From contig NC_088206.1 in NCBI RefSeq assembly GCF_037126465.1, positions 26,848,790 to 26,912,789 on the forward strand: a DNA stretch of 64,000 bases, given 5' to 3'. This document shows positions 1 through 10,379 of the stretch, one piece after another (position 1 is the first letter of the stretch; each line of letters begins with the position of its first letter). The stretch is from Ornithodoros turicata (lineage: Eukaryota; Arthropoda; Arachnida; Ixodida; Argasidae). The notes below the pieces were generated by a model. The model made no database searches. It saw only the letters and a program-made list of their open reading frames with translations, and had not been told where the DNA came from. The translations under genes and the position numbers were made by a program.

Positions 1-378
1 CATGAGTATTACTATATCTTCAATTATCTCTTCAATGATCATTCAACTGATTGAACAATTGTGAAGTGGAAATTATTTTCACAGACTACTTTGATTTTAC
101 GCTGCAGATGTTCGTCGTCCTATTATAAGTTTGGTCTGGTCTGGTGACAGCTCTCTGACAGTGCTCCCCCCATCATCATCCCCTCATCCGTTCTCAATGC
201 ACAATAGGGCAGTGTGCCGCCTCAGCGGCGGTGAATCACCCATCTCATCATCATCCAGTGTACGTGTGTGTGTCCTATAAGTTTCTGGAAAATCAGGTTC
301 AACTTATGCTCCGCTGTCGATATCTAAACAAAAACAATACGTTTTGTCGTCGGTGCTAAGCGTAGTGAACACGTAGCC

Positions 379-537
379 GTGGCGTAGCCAGGAGGGGTTA
401 GAGCGTTCAACCCCCCGGCCCCCGAAATCGTATCTTCGGTATTGCATTTGGGAGAGGGACACGAGAAGGAAATCCTCCTCCCCCATGTAAAGTCCCCATA
501 GAACCCTTCCCGAAATATTTTTCTGGCTACGCTGCTG
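379..537. mobile_element. hAT-type MITE, left end damaged
   Basis: This is the copy-A counterpart of the MITE at 2229-2389. The right end (GGCTACGCTGCTG followed by GGCCCCGC) is present. The leftmost bases and the left target duplication were removed by the deletion that distinguishes copy A from copy B. Confidence 0.6.
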
Positions 538-1004
538 GGCCCCGCTATGGAGTTTTCTATCCCTCGTGGTGTGGGCAAGTCACTGCACCGGATACTTCTA
601 AATGTTGTCAATATGCCGATTCGGATATGCAACATTAGAAAGAGTAACTCCCCGAGTCGCCCACCTGTGGCACACATGCGGGCACGGAGCACCTGCTCCT
701 CTGCTATGCTGCACCCACGAACGAGAACGGTCCTGTTTGCGTTTCCCAATAGGTACTGGAAATTTATTTATTTAGAATAGGTAAAAGGCCCCTACAGGGG
801 CACTGCATGATGGAGTGATGAGTTACTTTAACAGACATTAAAATAGAGACACATGTCATCTAAGCACTACACATTAGGCAAGAAGAAGTTGAAAAGAGTT
901 AAAGATTGGGCCTGTTCGTCTTACATTATTAAAATCGGTAAAAAAAACACAGAACCCCCAGTGCTGGGCACACACACAACACACAAACAGAGCACTGAAC
1001 TGTT

Positions 1005-1006
<2 letters not shown>

Positions 1007-1067
<61 letters not shown>

Positions 1068-1068
1068 G
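1007..1068 (+). repeat. (TGTC)n microsatellite
   Basis: About 15 units of TGTC sit at the end of duplication copy A. The equivalent place in copy B (3421-3613) carries a different and longer compound array. ORFs across it are low-complexity artefacts. Confidence 0.95.
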
Positions 1069-1876
1069 GCTGCTGTGTCATGAGTATTACTATATCTTCA
1101 ATTATCTCTTCAATGATCATTCAACTGATTGAACAATTGTGAAGTGGAAATTATTTTCACAGACTACTTTGATTTTACGCTGCAGATGTTCGTCGTCCTA
1201 TTATAAGTTTGGTCTGGTCTGGTGACAGCTCTCTGACAGTGCTCCCCCCATCACCATCCCCTCATCCGTTCTCAATGCACAATAGGGCAGTGTACCGCCT
1301 CAGCGGCGGTGAATCACCCATCTCATCATCATCCAGTGTACGTGTGTGTGTCCTATAAGTTTCTGGAAAATCAGGTTCAACTTATGCTCCGCTGTCGATA
1401 ACTAAACAAAAACAATACGTTTTGTCGTCGGTGCTAAGCGTAGTGAACACGGCGATCACAATTAAATACGAAATAAGAAAAACGGCACTGTGCTGTAAAA
1501 CTTTGTCTCGCCTATTTTATTCCACGTAGTCATGTTGTTAAAATCGTACCGACGACAAGACGTGTACCAGGAAATGATTGTGCCGGCAGTGGAATAACAA
1601 GGAATGGTCGTGGATAGCAGACGACAATTTCCATCGAACCTTGCGTCGTCTAGGTGGCGTTGATCAAATTGGCACAAACATCTACTAGTTTTGCAAATCC
1701 CAAATAGTATCGATTTCAGTCCTATCCAATCCACTTGCCACCCAAAATGGCACCGCCCATGTAAAATGGGTGGACAGAGAACAAGAATCCGATTATCGAT
1801 AACGCCCCGTATTTCAAGACTTCATTGGTCAGACAGCTCAAAAAGTGGGTGGAGCTTCAGGTATATGCAGGTCCCA

Positions 1877-2114
1877 CACTGTTAAAACACAACTTCACCA
1901 CATAGCACGCTCCTTGCCAACCACCATTCCGAGTGATATCACTCTGTGTCCTGATTTGTTCAAAACAGGGGGGAGGCGCCTATCTGGGAGAAGCATAATA
2001 TGTCCCAGATAGGCCCCTCCTTCCATTTTCAACAAATCAATACACAGAATGATATCATTCGGAATGATGGTTGGCTATGAGCGTGCTATGTGGTGAAGTT
2101 CTGTTTTAACAGTG
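1877..2114. mobile_element. Palindromic CACTG-terminated MITE
   Basis: The left arm begins CACTGTTAAAACACAACTT and the right arm is its imperfect inverse, ending in GTTTTAACAGTG. The arms are roughly 115 bp and meet in a short centre. CA lies on both sides, a possible 2-bp target duplication. There is no coding capacity. CACTG ends recall Chapaev/CMC-type elements, but the assignment is open. Confidence 0.65.
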
Positions 2115-2228
2115 CAGACTCCCTTTTAATACAAGGCTCTGCTTCAATGTAGTTCAATTGCTATTGGTTTCAATCCTCATTGAAGACAGCCCGTGTGACA
2201 GCCTGGATATAAGAGACATAGGCCCCGC

Positions 2229-2389
2229 CAGTGGCGTAGCCAGGAGGGGTTAGAGCGTTCAACCCCCCGGCCCCCGAAATCGTATCTTCGGTATTGCATT
2301 TGGGAGAGGGACACGAGAAGGAAATCCTACTCCCCCATGTAAAGTCCCCATAGAACCCTTCCCGAAATATTTTTCTGGCTACGCTGCTG
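2229..2389. mobile_element. hAT-type MITE with 8-bp TSD
   Basis: The element starts CAGTGGCGTAGCCAGGAGG and its right end, read inversely, starts CAGCAGCGTAGCCAG. The 8-bp direct repeat GGCCCCGC flanks it at 2221-2228 and 2390-2397. CAG ends plus an 8-bp duplication are diagnostic of hAT elements. The element is 161 bp and non-coding. Confidence 0.85.
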
Positions 2390-2896
2390 GGCCCCGCTAT
2401 GGAGTTCTCTATCCCTCGTGGTGTGGGCAAGTCACTGCACCGGATACTTCTAAATGTTGTCAATATGCCGATTCGGATATGCAACATTAGAAAGAGTAAC
2501 TCCCCGAGTCGCCCACCTGTGGCACACATGCGGGCACGGAGCACCTGCTCCTCTGCTATGCTGCACCCACGAACGAGAACGGTCCTGTTTGCGTTTCCCA
2601 ATAGGTACTGGAAATTTATTTATTTAGAATAGGTAAAAGGCCCCTACAGGGGCACTGCATGATGGAGTGATGAGTTACTTTAACAGACATTAAAACAGAG
2701 ACACATGTCATCTAAGCACTACACATTAGGCAAGAAGAAGTTGAAAAGAGCTAAAGATTGGGCCTGTTCGTCCTACATTATTAAAATCGAAGATACGAAG
2801 GCAGAAAAAATAGGCGATGTCAAGTTGCCGGTGGTGAGAAAATCAAAGAGTGATATTAAACGGTAGGAACAACTTATTTATTTACACATGGTAAAC

Positions 2897-2929
2897 AAGA
2901 CTTTCGTGCACGAGTCTGCACTTCTTCAG
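2897..2929 (-). ncRNA. Candidate hammerhead ribozyme motif, left arm
   Basis: This is the exact inverse of the motif at 3252-3284. On the minus strand it shows CTGAAGA, a 5-bp stem and GAAA. Confidence 0.4.
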
Positions 2930-3251
2930 GTTACAAAAATATAAACATGGTACAGGCACATATATACAGTTGAAGGGGGAGTTCTGGCATGAGAGGGTAA
3001 CAGGTTGATGGAAAGGATGCAAACACAGATAAAAATCAAAAGAACATAAATACAAAAGCAGGGGTATCAGAAGCGAAACATATGTGTTATGCGAAACATT
3101 ATGTTTCGCTTTGGTACCCCTGCTTTTGTATTTATGTTCTTTTGATTTTTATCTGTGTTTGCATCCTTTCCATCAACCTGTTACCCTCTCATGCCAGAAC
3201 TCCCCCTTCAACTGTATATATGTGCCTGTACCATGTTTATATTTTTGTAAC

Positions 3252-3284
3252 CTGAAGAAGTGCAGACTCGTGCACGAAAGTCTT
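3252..3284 (+). ncRNA. Candidate hammerhead ribozyme motif, right arm
   Basis: CTGAAGA (3252-3258) fits the hammerhead core CUGANGA. GTGCA (3260-3264) pairs with TGCAC (3271-3275) as stem II, and GAAA follows at 3276-3279. One extra A (3259) lies before the stem. Stems I and III are not clear to me. Penelope-like elements carry minimal hammerheads with this CTGAAGA-stem-GAAA layout. The core and one stem are visible; cleavage activity is untested. Confidence 0.45.
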
Positions 3285-3420
3285 GTTTACCATGTGTAAA
3301 TAAATAAGTTGTTCCTACCGTTTAATATCACTCTTTGATTATTAAAATCGGTAAAAAAACACAGAACCCCCAGTGCTGGGCACACACACAACACACAAAC
3401 AGAGCACTGAACTGTTTTTG

Positions 3421-3613
3421 TCTTGTCTTGTCTTGTCTTGTCTTGTTTTGTTTTGTTTTGTTTTGTTTTGTTTTGTTTTGTTTTGTTTGTTTGTTTGTTT
3501 GTTTGTTTGTTTGTTTGTTTGTTTGTTTGTTTGTTTGTTTGTTTGTTTGTTTGTTTGTTTGTTTGTTTGTTTGTTTGTTTGTTTGTTTGTTTGTTTGTTT
3601 GTTTGTTTGTTTG
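3421..3613 (+). repeat. Compound microsatellite (TCTTG)n(TTTTG)n(TTTG)n
   Basis: Three successive motifs grade from TCTTG through TTTTG to TTTG over about 190 bp. The array occupies the place of the (TGTC)n run of copy A. Long open frames here (Cys-Leu-Phe-Val repeats) are artefacts. Confidence 0.95.
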
Positions 3614-3676
3614 TCGGTTCGTTGGTTCGTTTTTGCTTTGCTTTTGTGTAGAATTCTTATTTTGTTAAAGATAGGT

Positions 3677-4180
3677 TCACATACGGCTCAGGTCTGTAGG
3701 TGATTCGCCAAATTCCCGATTATTCCTAACATTGGCTCGATTTTCTTTTCGTCTAGTGTTGATACACCTGGTGGCCTTGTATCCATTACCACATTTACCT
3801 GCGATACTGTATGCAGCTCTGCTACACTTCATAAATTTTGTTTGGTGGTGTATTTGGCAGCCACCAGGCTTTTTCATATTAACTTTATTCATTATTGACA
3901 TTAGGTTACGGTTGTCTCGCGACGTAAAGCCCCGAATTATTATTGTGACAATACTGGTTGCCCTTTTCTTGAACACGACATCGACACCATATTTCTTAAA
4001 AAACTTTTTCAACCTATGCGACGCTTTATGCACATATTGGATTACCCCTACCTTTTTCTCTTTTCTTTGTTTTTGTTCAATCATACGCGGTGCGTTTTGT
4101 CCTTTCGTGTACCCAGCTTTTTTTTTTATCCCGGACAAATGCTCACCACAGAACCGCTGAAGCCGGACCGCCTCTTTCAC
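3677..4180 (-). pseudogene. Penelope-like element, RT C-terminus/GIY-YIG fragment
   Basis: The 167-aa minus-strand frame reads like the C-terminal third of a Penelope-like polyprotein. The linker after the RT is recognisable (VIQYVHKASHRLKKFF, then YGVDVVFK). It is followed by a Cys/His segment (CQIHHQTKFMKCSRA) and the start of the GIY-YIG endonuclease (YSI-KCGNGY, then RCINTR and RANVRN). The YIGxTGR core is damaged, reading YKATRC, and most of the reverse transcriptase is absent, so it is dead. GIY-YIG with this Cys/His linker is characteristic of Penelope-like retroelements. The palindrome at 2790-3337 may derive from the same class. Confidence 0.7.
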
Positions 4181-4288
4181 CGCACTTATATTGTGATCAC
4201 AATAATAAAGTTAATCAGATAATCACAATCAGATAATAAATAGATATATTTATATTAAGATAATCACAAAATAAACTTGTTACTGTTA

Positions 4289-4900
4289 TTGGCCGCGTTT
4301 ACATGAATACGACACTAGCGTATCGTATCCAGTTGTCGAATCGAATCCACCCATGTAAACGCGTCAATTCGCTAGGAAAGCGTATCGTATTCAATTCGCT
4401 AAACAGAGGTGGATCGAGACGGTGGATGCGCATTCAGACTGTGCATGTAAACAGACGATGCGCATCAAGGCAAGAAGAGAGGATTGTGGGAAGCGGCGTT
4501 CGGCTGCGGGCTAGTTGCGTCGTCTGCTACTCCTAGTCGGGATCACGAAATGATGATATTAGGGAGTTCACAGCCACGCTCCGTTTTGGATATGTAGGTT
4601 AGTCTACACTAACAGAAGCAGCAGGGCTTGCAGCCGTATAACAGAATTCATTCTGAAGTACGCTTGAAAATGGGACGTAGATGCTACGTTTTCGACGTTT
4701 CAGCGTTCGGTGCGAAGGTATCGGGACACCGGAAACGGCAGTATTTGCGGAAGTGCGAGTCTAACTTTCCGATATGACACGGCGTGGCGCCTACTCCGGT
4801 CTGGGCTCGATGCGCATTCATGTAAACGGTGGCGTATCGTCTTCTCTCCGGTTTCGACTCGATTCGATACGCTTGTGTCGCATTCATGTAAACACGGCTA
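4289..4900. mobile_element. TIR DNA element (MITE)
   Basis: The left end GGCCGCGTTTACATGAATAC and the inverse of the right end, AGCCGTGTTTACATGAATGC, match over about 37 bp including GCGTATCG. TTA lies on both sides. The interior repeats fragments of the same motif (CATGTAAAC, CGATTCGATACG). No transposase is present. A 3-bp TTA site suggests PIF/Harbinger, but the outermost bases differ by one position, so the exact ends are uncertain. Confidence 0.65.
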
Positions 4901-4903
4901 TTA

Positions 4904-5953
4904 TTTCTTGTTTCTTTGTGATATGACGCTATTTCGCGTTTATGGCGCTCATATATATGATCTCTTATTTTTGCTGAACTGCTTTTTTAGCCTTCTAACG
5001 TTGAACGCTTCCCGCAGACATCGAGTTCTTACATCCATAATTAAAACTGAGAGACTGAGGAACGCATAAACAACACGGTCACAGTACGACGTGTTGTTTA
5101 TGTGTCTCTAGGTTTTAGTTATGGATGTTCGTCATCACCAGCTCGCCTGCTCTTGCCATCTTGCGGGTTCTGCTTCCTTGCGAGTTCTTGGCCATAGACA
5201 AACCGAAGCTCTGCTCCCAAAGACAAGTGTGCTTTTGAAACCACGTGATGTTTATTTTTATCACCATAATGGCTTCGGAAGCGGATGCATCTACCCATGA
5301 CATCTATGTGTCTTGGAAGACCCTGGTAACGCAGGTAGTCCTGACGAAGACGCTTCAGGCCTCTCTCAAGTGGGCCACCTCTTGCCTCGCCCCCTTCGCT
5401 GGTGGATTTCCTAGATCCATTTTAAGCAACCTTAGAAGGTTAAAAAAGAAGTTCAGCTAACATGAAAAAAAAAAACAAGTATACAGGCGCCAGAAATGCA
5501 AAATAAAATCACATCACATAAAAACTCGAAAAAAGAAAAGGCGGTGAGCAATTGTCTGGCTTGGGTTGTTCTGTGGTAAGCAATTGTCCACGCCCTGGTT
5601 TTTTAACCAGTTTGAATAGAAGAAGCAACAACAACAATAAGTAATAATAAAATAAGCACAATCAGCACCTTAACCGACAAATCATTAAGTTATCACGGCA
5701 AAACGCTTTATGCAAGCAGGAGTATAGTAATGATAGTGATAGTGATGTTGAAGATAACTCTTTGCTAATATCTCGTTACTGTAGCTAAGCTACTCTTTTT
5801 TTTTTAACGTTTAACTTAACTTGTTGCTCTTGAACTCCAGTAATTTCATGCGGAACTAGTTTCTTAATTCGATAACTTTTTCACAGTAACTTGGGGAAAG
5901 TTCCTTTTGCTCGATTCTGGTCTACAGACATCGCAAGCTGCGTCCTCTCCCTC
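4904..5953. other. No gene recognised; small palindrome and repeat debris
   Basis: An imperfect palindrome lies at 5031-5126, with arms ACATCCATAATTAAAAC and GTTTTAGTTATGGATGT. Around 5760-5905 there are scattered TAAC-rich motifs like those in the hAT elements elsewhere in the window. No convincing coding segment was seen. Confidence 0.4.
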
Positions 5954-5956
5954 TAA

Positions 5957-6761
5957 GGCGGCAACCGCATGGAGCAACTTTTGACAACTGAATCGGGCCA
6001 ACGGAGCGCCAACTCAGCGTGAACGGAACGGTATCGAAGCTATGCAACCGCATGGAGCAGAATGTCCACGTTGAGGTTGTCATGGTGAAGCGTCGGCCTA
6101 GCGTTTACCACCGCTTGTTGCACGCGATGTGGCAATGCTTACTGTAGTAAACTGCTGTACGCATTGTTTAGTAGCATAAATGATATTTTGGCGGTTCTTG
6201 AAAAAGTACGGTGCTAATAACATCTAGAAATCAGGTGTTTACAAGAAATTTTGAGATACGAAGAGAATGTTGGCTTATGAGTTTTTCTAGCAATGCTAAC
6301 TAAGGAAATATCAGACTGCATTTTTGTTACCGTTATCTCCTCACACATTTCCGATTTGCCATGTGCCACAAATAATATTTTGACGTTCCAAAGGAGTGGC
6401 CTCCTTGAAACTTCCGATATTAATATATCCACGTCGAAGTCCGCGCGACGGGCCATCTGCGTGTCCTTCTAGGAGGCAGGGCGAAAAGTGCAAAGCCCCA
6501 AAAAAAAAAAAAAAAAGAAAGCCGTCACAGGCATGGTCACAGGTGACTTTGCCACGTGCTTGTGGCATTTCCTGTGAAGCGTGTTTTCATTGGCGCACAC
6601 GGTTCCGTCGGGTGGTGTCACTTCCTCTCCTCAGACTAAATATCTATCCTTGGCAGAAACCGGCTCATCGGTCCGTCGTCTATTGTTCGCTTAGTAGGTC
6701 ACCGTTCCTTTCAAGTTCTGCTGCCATTCAGTTGGCAAAAGTGCTCCATGCGGTTGCCGCC
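5957..6761. mobile_element. PIF/Harbinger-type MITE with TAA TSD
   Basis: The terminal inverted repeats are GGCGGCAACCGCATGGAGCA at the left and the same sequence inverted at the right, with similarity continuing about 40 bp. The 3-bp direct repeat TAA flanks the element (5954-5956, 6762-6764). A 3-bp TAA-type duplication with G-rich ends is the PIF/Harbinger pattern. At 805 bp with no transposase it is non-autonomous. A second internal copy of GCAACCGCATGGAGCA lies near 6042. Confidence 0.8.
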
Positions 6762-6764
6762 TAA

Positions 6765-7889
6765 TGAGACGACAGCATGTGCGCGCTCGTCATACTCGCA
6801 CTGCCAGCAAGACGTATCTTGCCCCACTCCCCTGTTGTTGCACGGTGAACGCTACATATTCCGTTATGGCCGTATAGCGACGAGCAGTGTATTTATAATC
6901 ACAGAGGGCACTGTGTAGAAAAATTAAAACTTGGTGCGGCTCTACGAAATGTGCGTTAGGACAACTGAAGGAACCTAAACTTCCAATGCCGGCTTTGTGC
7001 GCTGTTGAAGAACCTTATTACGAGACCGAAATAATCAAATGCCTACCCTAAAGAAGTCCATAAAGGCACGCTTCTTTCGTCATATCAAATATCGGTATAG
7101 TTTCGTATATCAATGCGATTATAAAACGTCTTGCACCACCCATTGTGAGATCAAGATCTGAATTAAATATAGAAAGGGGAAGGTATCATTGTTACTTCTC
7201 CATAGTAACTTAAGACCTTCAAGTTCATTTTCATTACGTGTAACTCGTTAGTAACAATTGGTTACATTTTTTGTGCAGTAACTTAACTGTTAGCGAGTTG
7301 CTTTGGCCGAGGAACTTCCTCATTTCTGAATAATGGTACAGTGAACACGTTAAAGGAGCAATGAGGTGACATTTAACGTGGCTCGAAACTCTGTTTCATT
7401 CGTTAAGCTGTCCATCAGGAGCTACCATGCAAAATATTTTCGCTCTGTGGACTGCGCAATCAAATTTCAAAAACAGACGGAGAATGCATCCGCAGGCGGC
7501 CGACACGATCTTCGAGTGGCGTATGGAAGTCCCCGTGCCTTTTCTTTCCTTTGTTTCTTTCTTCAGGCGCCGCTTATACCTGCTTGAGCTATGCCGTTCT
7601 ACGTCACTAGTCACGTGCACGGGGACCATGTTACGTCACGATGTACCCTTGTTCTCCGATGTGTTCTTTTCTCGAGTGGAGGTGTGCAGACTAGAGGCCT
7701 CGCGCGTGCTCTGTAGGCCACTTGCGCTCTTCGTTCTTTCGCAGGAGCTCATTTTATTCGTTGCGGAACAAGTCGCAGCGAGAAACAAAAAAGGATCGGA
7801 GCAAAAATTTCTGCACATCAGAGTTGGTGCATAACATCCATTGTATACCTGCCATCCACTTTGTTTCTTCCTCATGTGACGAACTATGC
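6765..7889. other. No gene recognised
   Basis: TAAC/GTTAC-rich sequence at about 7180-7330 resembles ends of the TAAC-type hAT elements found elsewhere here, but no boundaries could be fixed. The open frames at 7366-7875 overlap on both strands and show no family features I recognise. Confidence 0.35.
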
Positions 7890-8290
7890 CTCAAATAAGA
7901 AATCAATTAAACAGGAACGTGGAGAGGAGGTCGCAGAAATTTTTCCTTCCTAAGACAACCGCGTTGACGTCACTCTGTATGGAGCGGACAAGTAGTATAC
8001 CACCCCGGTCGCAGCAGCTGTGTTACATTCCCGAAACAAAACAATGGACGAAGATTCGGGGTCAGATTACTCAGACACTAATGGAAAGAAACAGCGGTCT
8101 GCTTCCCTGAGAGTTGTCTTCTTTCTTCGTAAGGGAAACGCATCATAAGTTGGTCCACGTCTCCGAGAGGGCGAGGACGTTGCAGTTGGCCAGTACCGGG
8201 TTATTCGCTATGTTGGTAACATGTGCATTGGAGTTCTGTATGTTTGTCGTTCTCCTGGGCCCGCTGCACCATCTTTTCGGAAATCTGGAG
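7890..8290 (-). pseudogene. LINE endonuclease fragment (tentative)
   Basis: On the minus strand, one frame contains a segment of the form NxxANCNVLALSETWT, which resembles the start of the apurinic-like endonuclease domain of non-LTR retrotransposons (typically ...LALSETWL). About 100 bases further along, in another frame, is RGGILLVRSIQSDV, resembling the GGGxxxxV strand of the same domain. Stops and frame changes break it. The match is short, so the call is weak. Confidence 0.35.
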
Positions 8291-9580
8291 ACTAGTAGGT
8301 AGTTTTTTTTTTTTTATTATTTTTTTTTTTTTTTCTAGCGTGTGACCCCTTGGATTGTAGATGAAGTTGGTGCTGTTTGTCGTTTTCGTGCGACACTCTC
8401 GCCCGCTAAAGAAGGGGGGCAAAGTTGGGCTGACGAGCGATCTGACTGCCTAGGCTGGCGGCACGTTGCTCGTGTGAGAGTGCAGTGGGATGGAGGGGAG
8501 GACCATTAACTTATTTGCTGGTAAGCACAATCTCCTGGAGTTGGGGTTCAGATGGGGTGGTGGGTCGCATATCTCGCTGCAGTTTGCGTCTTGCATCCGT
8601 CTTGCATCGCCTGCTTAGCTTGGCGTATTTCGGAGAAACGCGCTTTGCGTTGGTCTGAAGTCTCACTTATACACAGACACACTTACTCTTGAACTGGAGA
8701 AGTTCCTCCACCGACAACTGCTTGTGCCGGTGTGCGTGGCGTCGGGACGTCATCGGTGTGACATCTGAAAGCGCACCCTCTTTCATGACCGCGCTTGAAC
8801 ACGTGTGGGAAATTCCACTTCAAAATCATACGCCGACCTGTCTGACCACAGCCGCTGCCCCAGAGAACACAGCAACGTACAAGTTAACCAATCCCAAAAT
8901 TCGCGGTCACCCCCCCCCCCCCCGCCGGCGCACTCCGTCACTATACTCAGCCGCTATGCGGGAAGCGGCCTTACAGGATGTGAATTCAATGGGAGACAGC
9001 GTTTATGCCAATTAACAGCAAAACAGAATAAAATTTTCAAGATGTCATCGTCTAATAGAGAAGAACACCATGTAAAGAACCCCTGGAGACATGAAAGGCG
9101 CCAGCAGAATATAAGCCTAGTGCACCCTGGCCAAATGAATTTTAATGCATTGCGCCTGTGGGGATTCCGTCGATTTTTGCACATCGCCCATGTTTAGACT
9201 ACAATTTTTCGACAAAGGCTGTCAAATTCTGGAAATGTCATCGCCTATTTTCGTTCAGCACGTCCTCCTGGCCACATACCAACCACGGCACGATGTCTGA
9301 GTGTTAATCCTGATGCACCCAGGGCCTTCAAAGTTGCGACTCAGACAGGGTTCCCCTCCTAGGCGCTCGACGGACTAAGTCCCGGTATTATCGTAACACG
9401 GATGCGCTGAGACTGTACGGCCGGTCTCAAGGAGTTCAAAACGAGAACGGTCATTTTTTCCAGAACTCGAAGGGACTGACAGAACAGACAACTTTATTTT
9501 GAGTGAGTAATATACAAATGATACCGTTTTGTATTTTATATCGCTTTTATATTAAACTATACAACTTGATAAAACTGTCC
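8291..9580. other. No gene recognised
   Basis: Low-complexity T runs lie at 8302-8335 and a C run near 8911-8923. Otherwise this is unique-looking sequence with no coding or TIR signal that I can support. Confidence 0.4.
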
Positions 9581-10301
9581 ATTTCGAGTGCCGTTTTGGA
9601 AGCGATTTTGTCAAACGCGACCTCTCAGGGTGCAACAGGGGAACAAGGTACGGGGTTCAAACCCCGTGATCTTACTTTCACATATACATATTACAAAATT
9701 AGCTTAGGACATCTTTAATATTATTTTTATATCAAATGATATTAAGCCCCAAAGATGACGAAATTGGCAATTTGGCCATTTCGAGTGGCGGTTTGGAAGC
9801 CATTTTGTCAAACGCGACCTCTCAGGGTGCAAGAGGGGAACAAGATACGGGGTTCAAACCCCATGATCTTACTTTCACATATACATACTACAAAATCAGC
9901 TTAGGACATCTTTAATATTACTGTTATATCAAATGATATTAAGCCCCAAAGTTGACGAAATTGGCCACCTGGCCATTTCGAGTGCCGTTTTGGAAGCGAT
10001 TTTGTAAAACGCGCCCTCTCAGGGTGCAACAGGGGAACAAGATACGGCGTTCAAACCCCGTGATCTTACTTTCACATATACATACTACAAAATCAGCTTA
10101 GGACATCTTTAATATTACTGTTATATCAAATGATATTAAGCCCCAAAGTTGACGAAATTGGCCACCTGGCCATTTCGAGTGCCGTTTTGGAAGCGATTTT
10201 GTAAAACGCGCCCTCTCAGGGTGCAACAGGGGAACAAGATACGGCGTTCAAACCCCGTGATCTTACTTTCACATATACATACTACAAAATCAGCTTAGGA
10301 C
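9581..10301 (+). repeat. 197-bp tandem repeat with tRNA T-arm-like motif
   Basis: Units start at 9581, 9778, 9975 and 10172, each beginning ATTTCGAGTG, giving an exact 197-bp period and about 3.7 copies. Units 3 and 4 share variants (GTAAAACGCGCCC, ACGGCG), so they arose by the latest duplication step. Each unit holds a segment of the form ACGGGGTTCAAACCCCGT, which folds as a 5-bp stem with a GTTCAAA loop, like a tRNA T-arm with an internal B-box. No A-box or full tRNA cloverleaf was found. Confidence 0.9.
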
Positions 10302-10379
10302 GCTTTTTGCTTAGCGAGTGTCGTTTTGGGAGCAGTTTCTTCAAACGCGACCTCTCCATGTACGCCCTGGCACCAGGAT

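Larger units (their letters stand above)
1..1078. repeat. Tandem duplication, copy A
   Basis: Positions 1-377 match 1079-1455 almost base for base, and 379-1005 match segments at 2230-2789 and 3338-3418. The two copies lie head to tail; the join is at 1078/1079. Only scattered substitutions separate them, so the duplication looks recent. Copy A lacks about 775 bp that copy B keeps (1454-2228). Because the hAT MITE in B has complete ends and a target duplication, A most likely lost this segment. The left end of copy A may lie outside the window. Confidence 0.85.
2790..3337. mobile_element. Palindromic retroinsertion, probably Penelope-derived
   Basis: The insertion is bounded by a 13-bp direct repeat, ATTATTAAAATCG, at 2777-2789 and 3338-3350. 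Copy A keeps the uninterrupted site near 927-939. After about 50 unpaired bases, arm 2843-3065 pairs with 3115-3338 along almost its whole length, and the centre holds a further small hairpin. Long target duplications of this size fit target-primed retrotransposition rather than a cut-and-paste transposon. Each arm carries a hammerhead-like motif. Penelope-like elements are known to carry hammerhead motifs and to insert in inverted, joined arrangements, so a Penelope-like origin is the favoured inference. Confidence 0.7.
1079..3620. repeat. Tandem duplication, copy B (interrupted)
   Basis: This is the second copy of the 1-1078 unit. It retains an extra 1454-2228 segment, which includes a palindromic MITE, and it has received a 548-bp palindromic insertion at 2790-3337. 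Outside these segments it is nearly identical to copy A. Confidence 0.8.

Noticed and set aside
853..1120. Open frames on both strands at the TGTC run
   Set aside because: Low-complexity artefacts of the microsatellite (LSVC and RQTD repeats).
3335..3703. Long open frames of Cys-Leu-Phe-Val repeats
   Set aside because: They are translations of the TTTG/TTTTG microsatellite and occur in all frames.
9646..9670. tRNA genes in the 197-bp repeats
   Set aside because: Only a T-arm-like hairpin is present; no D-arm, anticodon arm or acceptor stem.
9581..10301. CRISPR array
   Set aside because: Units are contiguous 197-bp tandem copies without repeat-spacer structure, and the genome is eukaryotic.
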